Origin: Cardinalis cardinalis
Lineage: Eukaryota; Chordata; Aves; Passeriformes; Cardinalidae
Assembly (NCBI GenBank): GCA_014549065.1
Contig: JACDOX010000009.1
Coordinates: 7,254,131 to 7,318,130, forward strand
Direction: 5' to 3'
DNA: 64,000 nucleotides
Shown: positions 60,101 to 64,000 of the stretch, piece after piece
Position numbering within the stretch: the stretch's first letter is position 1
Layout: every line of letters starts with the position of its first letter
Made by a program: the position numbers and the translations under genes
The notes under the pieces: generated by a model
Databases searched by the model: none
The model's input: the letters and a program-made list of their open reading frames with translations, nothing else
Told to the model about the DNA's origin: nothing

Positions 60101-61989
60101 GTACTGCAGTTGCTGCTCCAGATAACAAGGATTATGTTGGCTTGGGTAGAGGGTTTGCTTGGTTTTTAAGAGGCAATCAGGATCTGGTTCTGAGCACTTC
60201 CAGGGAAAGGAATGGCATGTAAGCGCAATTTGAGGAGGATTTCACTGGACAGCTGCAGGCACGTGAAACCTGGGCTCCAGGTCTGTTGCCATGGAGGCAA
60301 GTGGAGGTTTTGCTCCTAGTTTTGTTGAGACAAAAGTTCTGGCCCAACACAGAAAGCTTGTGCAATCTTGTGCAATCTCCCTCATAGCAGCAACAAGGCA
60401 ACACTGAATAGGGAAAAAAAGAAGAGCTCCTTAGTCAGCTGCTCCGAGGCTGGATCACTGTCATGGGGTACATGGGCTACTCCTCTACATCCCTCCTCCT
60501 GTGAGCATCTCATTAGAGCCAGCCTCTCACAGGCACCAAAAAATGCACATGGCAAATGCTTATGCCTGAGCAGAAGCCCTTCATGTAAGAATACGTCAGA
60601 ATGTAAAGCAGAGAGATTCCCTCTAGTACCAGTTTGCACAACTCCCATGCCTTCTTCTGCTTGTCTACAGACAGGGGCATGGAACAAGGTTAGTATGAAG
60701 CTCTGGTCAGACTCCAGGCCAGTGTTGCTGCTGGGAGGGCTGCAGAACTCTGCCTCTAGGAGCCAGGGGGCTAAAAAAAGAGAAAGCCTCAAGAGAAAGC
60801 CAGCCAAGGCACACCATAAATTACTTTGGCCCACTGTAGATCGTCCTGAAAGGAGCAGGATTTGGCTTCAATACAATGAGGAAACCGAGGTGGTAATAGG
60901 GTGCTTTGAGAAATCCCAGTGTACCATTGGGTGGCCCTGAGGATGCAATGAATGAGTTACACAATAAGCTGGTAAGAGCATGAAAAGACAAGATACCTGA
61001 GCCATTCCACCAGAGCTTCATTACATTAAAGAACACTTCTTTGAGATCAGAAGGACTTTCTTTCCTCCCCTTCACTCACTGAGTTCTCTGAGAATTGAGC
61101 ATTACAGTGGCTTTGACTGTAACCATTATAATAATTTTCCAGTGCTAATGTTGTGGTTTTAATGAAAGGAAACAGAAAATGGTGTATCGACTCATATACA
61201 CAAATCTGCACTTCATTTGCACAAAATAGCTTCTGGATGGCTTTCCTCCATGTTTTTGGTCAAAGCCACTCTTTTTGAGAAATGATCAATGTCTACACTG
61301 TTTGCTCTTCCACAGATAAAGCAGATGCTATTCATTACTGCCTTTGCCATGCATATATTGCTACTTTCCCCAAAGCAGCCGCAGTGGGTCATGTGTTTAT
61401 TTTTCTTTAAATCCTTTTGTTCTTAAATCACTCTGCTTTTGCTTTCAGGATATGATGAATGATTAATGCTGTAGTAGCAGCATTATTGAATTAGGAAAGT
61501 CACTGGCAGCTTCCAAAATCATTGAGACAACCAACAAATAAATACAAGCCACTTCTTTAGAGTTAGATGTAGTGAAGCAGTGTGATGGTGTCAAGATAAG
61601 AAGAGGCAAGGCTGGCATGAGTACTTTTAAAGCTGCAGGATACACTTATTGTTGCTTCCATGTAAATCATAGCAGGTCTGATAACAGTGCAGATGTTTTG
61701 AACAATTTGCATTGGAATAACATAACTGAAATAAAGAAAAATGCTAAGGAACACTCAGAACTGGTGTGGGTACTTGGAGGNAATTCTGTTGTATAAGAAG
61801 TTACATGATCATGAAGAAAGAAACTTTTCATGGGTTTATGGTTTAGTCAAAGACTAGAGATTTGGAGTCAGATGCTGAAAGGTAGGTGTTCAGCACCTCA
61901 CAGGGATTACAGCCAACAGCANCAGCAATTACTCACCAGGAAAGGAGAGAGATTATAGATTTCTGGACTAACCCTTTGCAATCACCACT

Positions 61990-62046
61990 GGAATAGGCAA
62001 GCAGAGTTAGCCTACTGTTTGTAGATTAACTCTGCTTGCCTATTCC
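61990..62046. repeat. 26-bp-arm hairpin, 5-base loop
   Basis: The left arm (61990-62015, starting GGAATAGGCAAGCAGAG) and right arm (62021-62046, ending CTCTGCTTGCCTATTCC) are complementary at 24 of 26 positions, around the loop TGTTT. The two exceptions are a G-T wobble and one C-A mismatch, adjacent to each other near the loop. There is no target duplication and no extension into the flanks. The fold is as good as many microRNA precursors, though the loop is short. A template-switch origin is equally possible. Confidence 0.95.
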
Positions 62047-64000
62047 AAGACCATGTAGTGTGGTAATATTCCGGTTAAATGGGAGTTTGTGTGAAACAGG
62101 AAAGCAGGATTAAATTCATCTTCTCACATTCATACACAGATGGTTTTCTACTGGCTTCCTAACAAGGTTTTGATGTGACCTCTCTCTCATGTATTTCGTC
62201 ACAGCACCGTGGTGGACAGAACAGCCAGTGTGGTCAGGCAAAGGTTCTGAAGGCCACTGAGCCTTTAGAACTCCTTTACACAGAAGTGAAGGACTGAAGA
62301 GACTAAGGAATGGTGAGAAATAAGCCCTAGCACCTCCAACTGCCTCAGTTTGCAATATGAAGGGAAGAACCTCAGTGGGTATGGCACTGCATGTTGTTTG
62401 ACAGCAGTAATTATCATGGCTTTCTCCCCAGGGGCAGCCCCTGAGCACACTACAGGCCTGCCTAATTCTTCTCCCTGCACCTCTGTTTAGGATTTCTGCA
62501 GACATCAAGAGACTCATGCTAGTTACTCCTGTGCACTCTTGAAAATAAAGGGCCCCTTTATTGAGTGCTGTAGTGCTATATACTTTCCTGGCCTTAAAAT
62601 CTTTTTTATTTTTCATTGAACTGTCCCTTATTAGAGCTAGGTAGGAAAAATGTTTCCCTGCAGAGTGAAAGATCTCACAATTTCAAGTGGTCTCACTGCT
62701 GTTCTACTCCAGGATGCTACTAAGTCCTTTCAAATAAGGCCTGCTCTGAGCAATCAATAGCAGAGATTAGGNCTCTCACTGGAGCTATTGAAGAACTGGG
62801 TAAAAAATATTTCTATAAAGAAAAACCAGAATAAAATCTGCGTTAGTCCAGGATGAGCTCAGTGTGCTGGAAAAGGGCGGGATGCTTTTGCTCATTTCCC
62901 TGGCTGCAGCAGTTTCACTACACAAGCAATGACATGTCAGCCATGAGAAGAGACCTGGACTTCCATCTGCTCCTCTCAGCATGGTAATGTAATTCCTGGA
63001 CTGCCAACTCAGGCTTTTTCACCCTCTTGCCTAATGAAAGCCTTGGCATCTATGCAAATTGGAGCATCTCCAACAGGAGAAGCTCTCATTTTGAAGCAGA
63101 CTGCAGCCCAGAACCCACCCAGACTGTGGGGTGCTGACTTCCATGTCCCTGGGCTATCTTAAAGAGATTATAGTCCTACACGTGGTCTGCCCTTTTGAAT
63201 CTAAATATCCAATCCAGAGAGTTCTGGCTGCCCTGAGACAGCAAATCAGTCTTTTACTTGGACCAGAAACTCATTGAATTTATAACCACCTTCCCTTTGA
63301 AAGTTCTGAGTTTGAATCAGTGTTTTCTGATTTGAGGATTGTATTTCAAAAACCTTTCAGCCATCTGTGTTCCCTGTCACCTTTATCGTCAGCAGGTTCC
63401 TCTTCCTGAGAGTCTTCATTTTTCTAAGAAATTTTTGTTAAGCTTATTCAAGGAAAATTATTTCTAGACTATTTCATCAGTCTTTCCATAGGACAAGCTC
63501 TGCNTTTGTTTCACCATGTTTTCGGTCAGCTTGTATTTATGCTCACCCAGGTGCAACCCTAGAGAGTTCTCTCGCNTCACCCCTCAACACTGGTAGGAAA
63601 CAAATTGCTCAAATCCTGGACAGGAGTTATACATATCTTACATCTCTCAAGCTGAGCAGCTGTACCTGAGGTATTAAGGAATTAAACTGGAGGTCCCTTC
63701 CCTTCTGATTACCTGCATGCAGAGGGTNGGGACTATCATGGGCAGGTGAACAGTGGCCCTGCCTCCTTGAAAACCACACAACCCGTAAGAGAATCAATCA
63801 AAATTTTACCCTGCAACAAACCCATCCACCTTTCCTTTATTTCCTCCCCTCATGTGGCAAAACTGGTATTTCAAAGTCTCCACTCTTCCTGTGCTTGTGT
63901 CAAAAAGAGAGAGGTCAGGAGCCCTGCTGGAGCTGGCAGAGCTCAACCCCATTCACCCCCTTCCTGCCCAGGCTCACTGTTGTTTTGATGCTCCAGCTAA
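62047..64000. other. Non-coding stretch, nothing recognised
   Basis: Unique DNA. The 166-codon minus-strand frame at 62116-62616 and the smaller overlapping frames show no domain and no convincing splice sites. No repeat family was recognised. Confidence 0.6.

Larger units (their letters stand above)
53927..61989. other. Non-coding stretch with CNE-like blocks and small duplications
   Basis: No gene is supported. AT-rich, repeat-free blocks at 55050-55520, 57180-57600 and 61100-61480 have the look of conserved non-coding elements. Small tandem duplications lie at 54292-54318, 55520-55568 and 57054-57145. The longest frames, at 60368-60940 and its antisense partner at 60382-60834, overlap each other and have no domain. 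Confidence 0.55.

Noticed and set aside
60368..60940. 190-codon plus-strand open frame, the second longest in the window
   Set aside because: A 150-codon frame lies antisense to it, the peptide has no recognisable domain, and there is no promoter or splice support.
1..64000. tRNA, rRNA, snRNA genes, CRISPR arrays and bacterial-type operons
   Set aside because: Looked for by eye (tRNA B-box, U6/7SK-like phrases, regularly spaced direct repeats) and not found; the window is vertebrate, not prokaryotic.

Overview
The window reads as vertebrate, almost certainly bird, nuclear DNA that is intronic or intergenic. The pointers to a bird are a long terminal repeat (LTR) plus internal 3' fragment of a very common avian endogenous retrovirus type (47691-48650, minus strand), a second avian-type LTR (5312-5672, plus strand), decayed CR1 LINE pieces, a few very old MIR-like tRNA-SINE remnants, and no mammalian L1 or Alu. 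Family calls rest on recalled consensus sequences, not on a search. About 140 isolated single Ns (hand count) look like masked ambiguous or heterozygous bases. One true gap lies at 19634-19726.

No complete protein-coding gene can be supported. Nearly all open frames are 60-190 codons, overlap one another on both strands, lack family motifs or run through Ns or tandem repeats. The best coding evidence is two isolated exon-like segments on the plus strand: 7148-7264 (117 bp, 39 open codons, long pyrimidine tract, GTAAGT donor) and 38099-38161 (63 bp, 21 open codons). Both would be phase 0-0 and could belong to one gene spanning the window, but I do not recognise the protein and either could be chance.

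Layout: 1-5311 AT-rich unique DNA with one possible CR1/L3 tail; 5312-5672 LTR; 5673-18949 mostly unique AT-rich DNA with the first exon candidate, a perfect 28-bp palindrome, a CR1/L3 tail and a MIR-like SINE; 18950-20950 a GC- and CpG-richer block holding the gap, a 53-bp minisatellite and a 306-bp heptamer minisatellite; 20951-30829 unique DNA; 30830-31440 an old CR1 body; 31441-47690 unique DNA with the second exon candidate, two MIR-like SINEs and a probable old amniote repeat; 47691-48650 a truncated provirus; 48651-64000 unique DNA with a 46-base poly-A run, small tandem duplications and, at 61990-62046, the strongest hairpin of the window.

The unusual signal is a scatter of near-perfect inverted repeats with loops of 0-6 bases (552-584, 5722-5741, 6797-6819, 10602-10629, 34323-34350, 36851-36877, 61990-62046). 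They are not explained by any transposon I can see. They may be template-switch mutation scars, cruciform-forming sites or, for the longest, a small RNA hairpin. I see no gene cluster or new enzymatic system.
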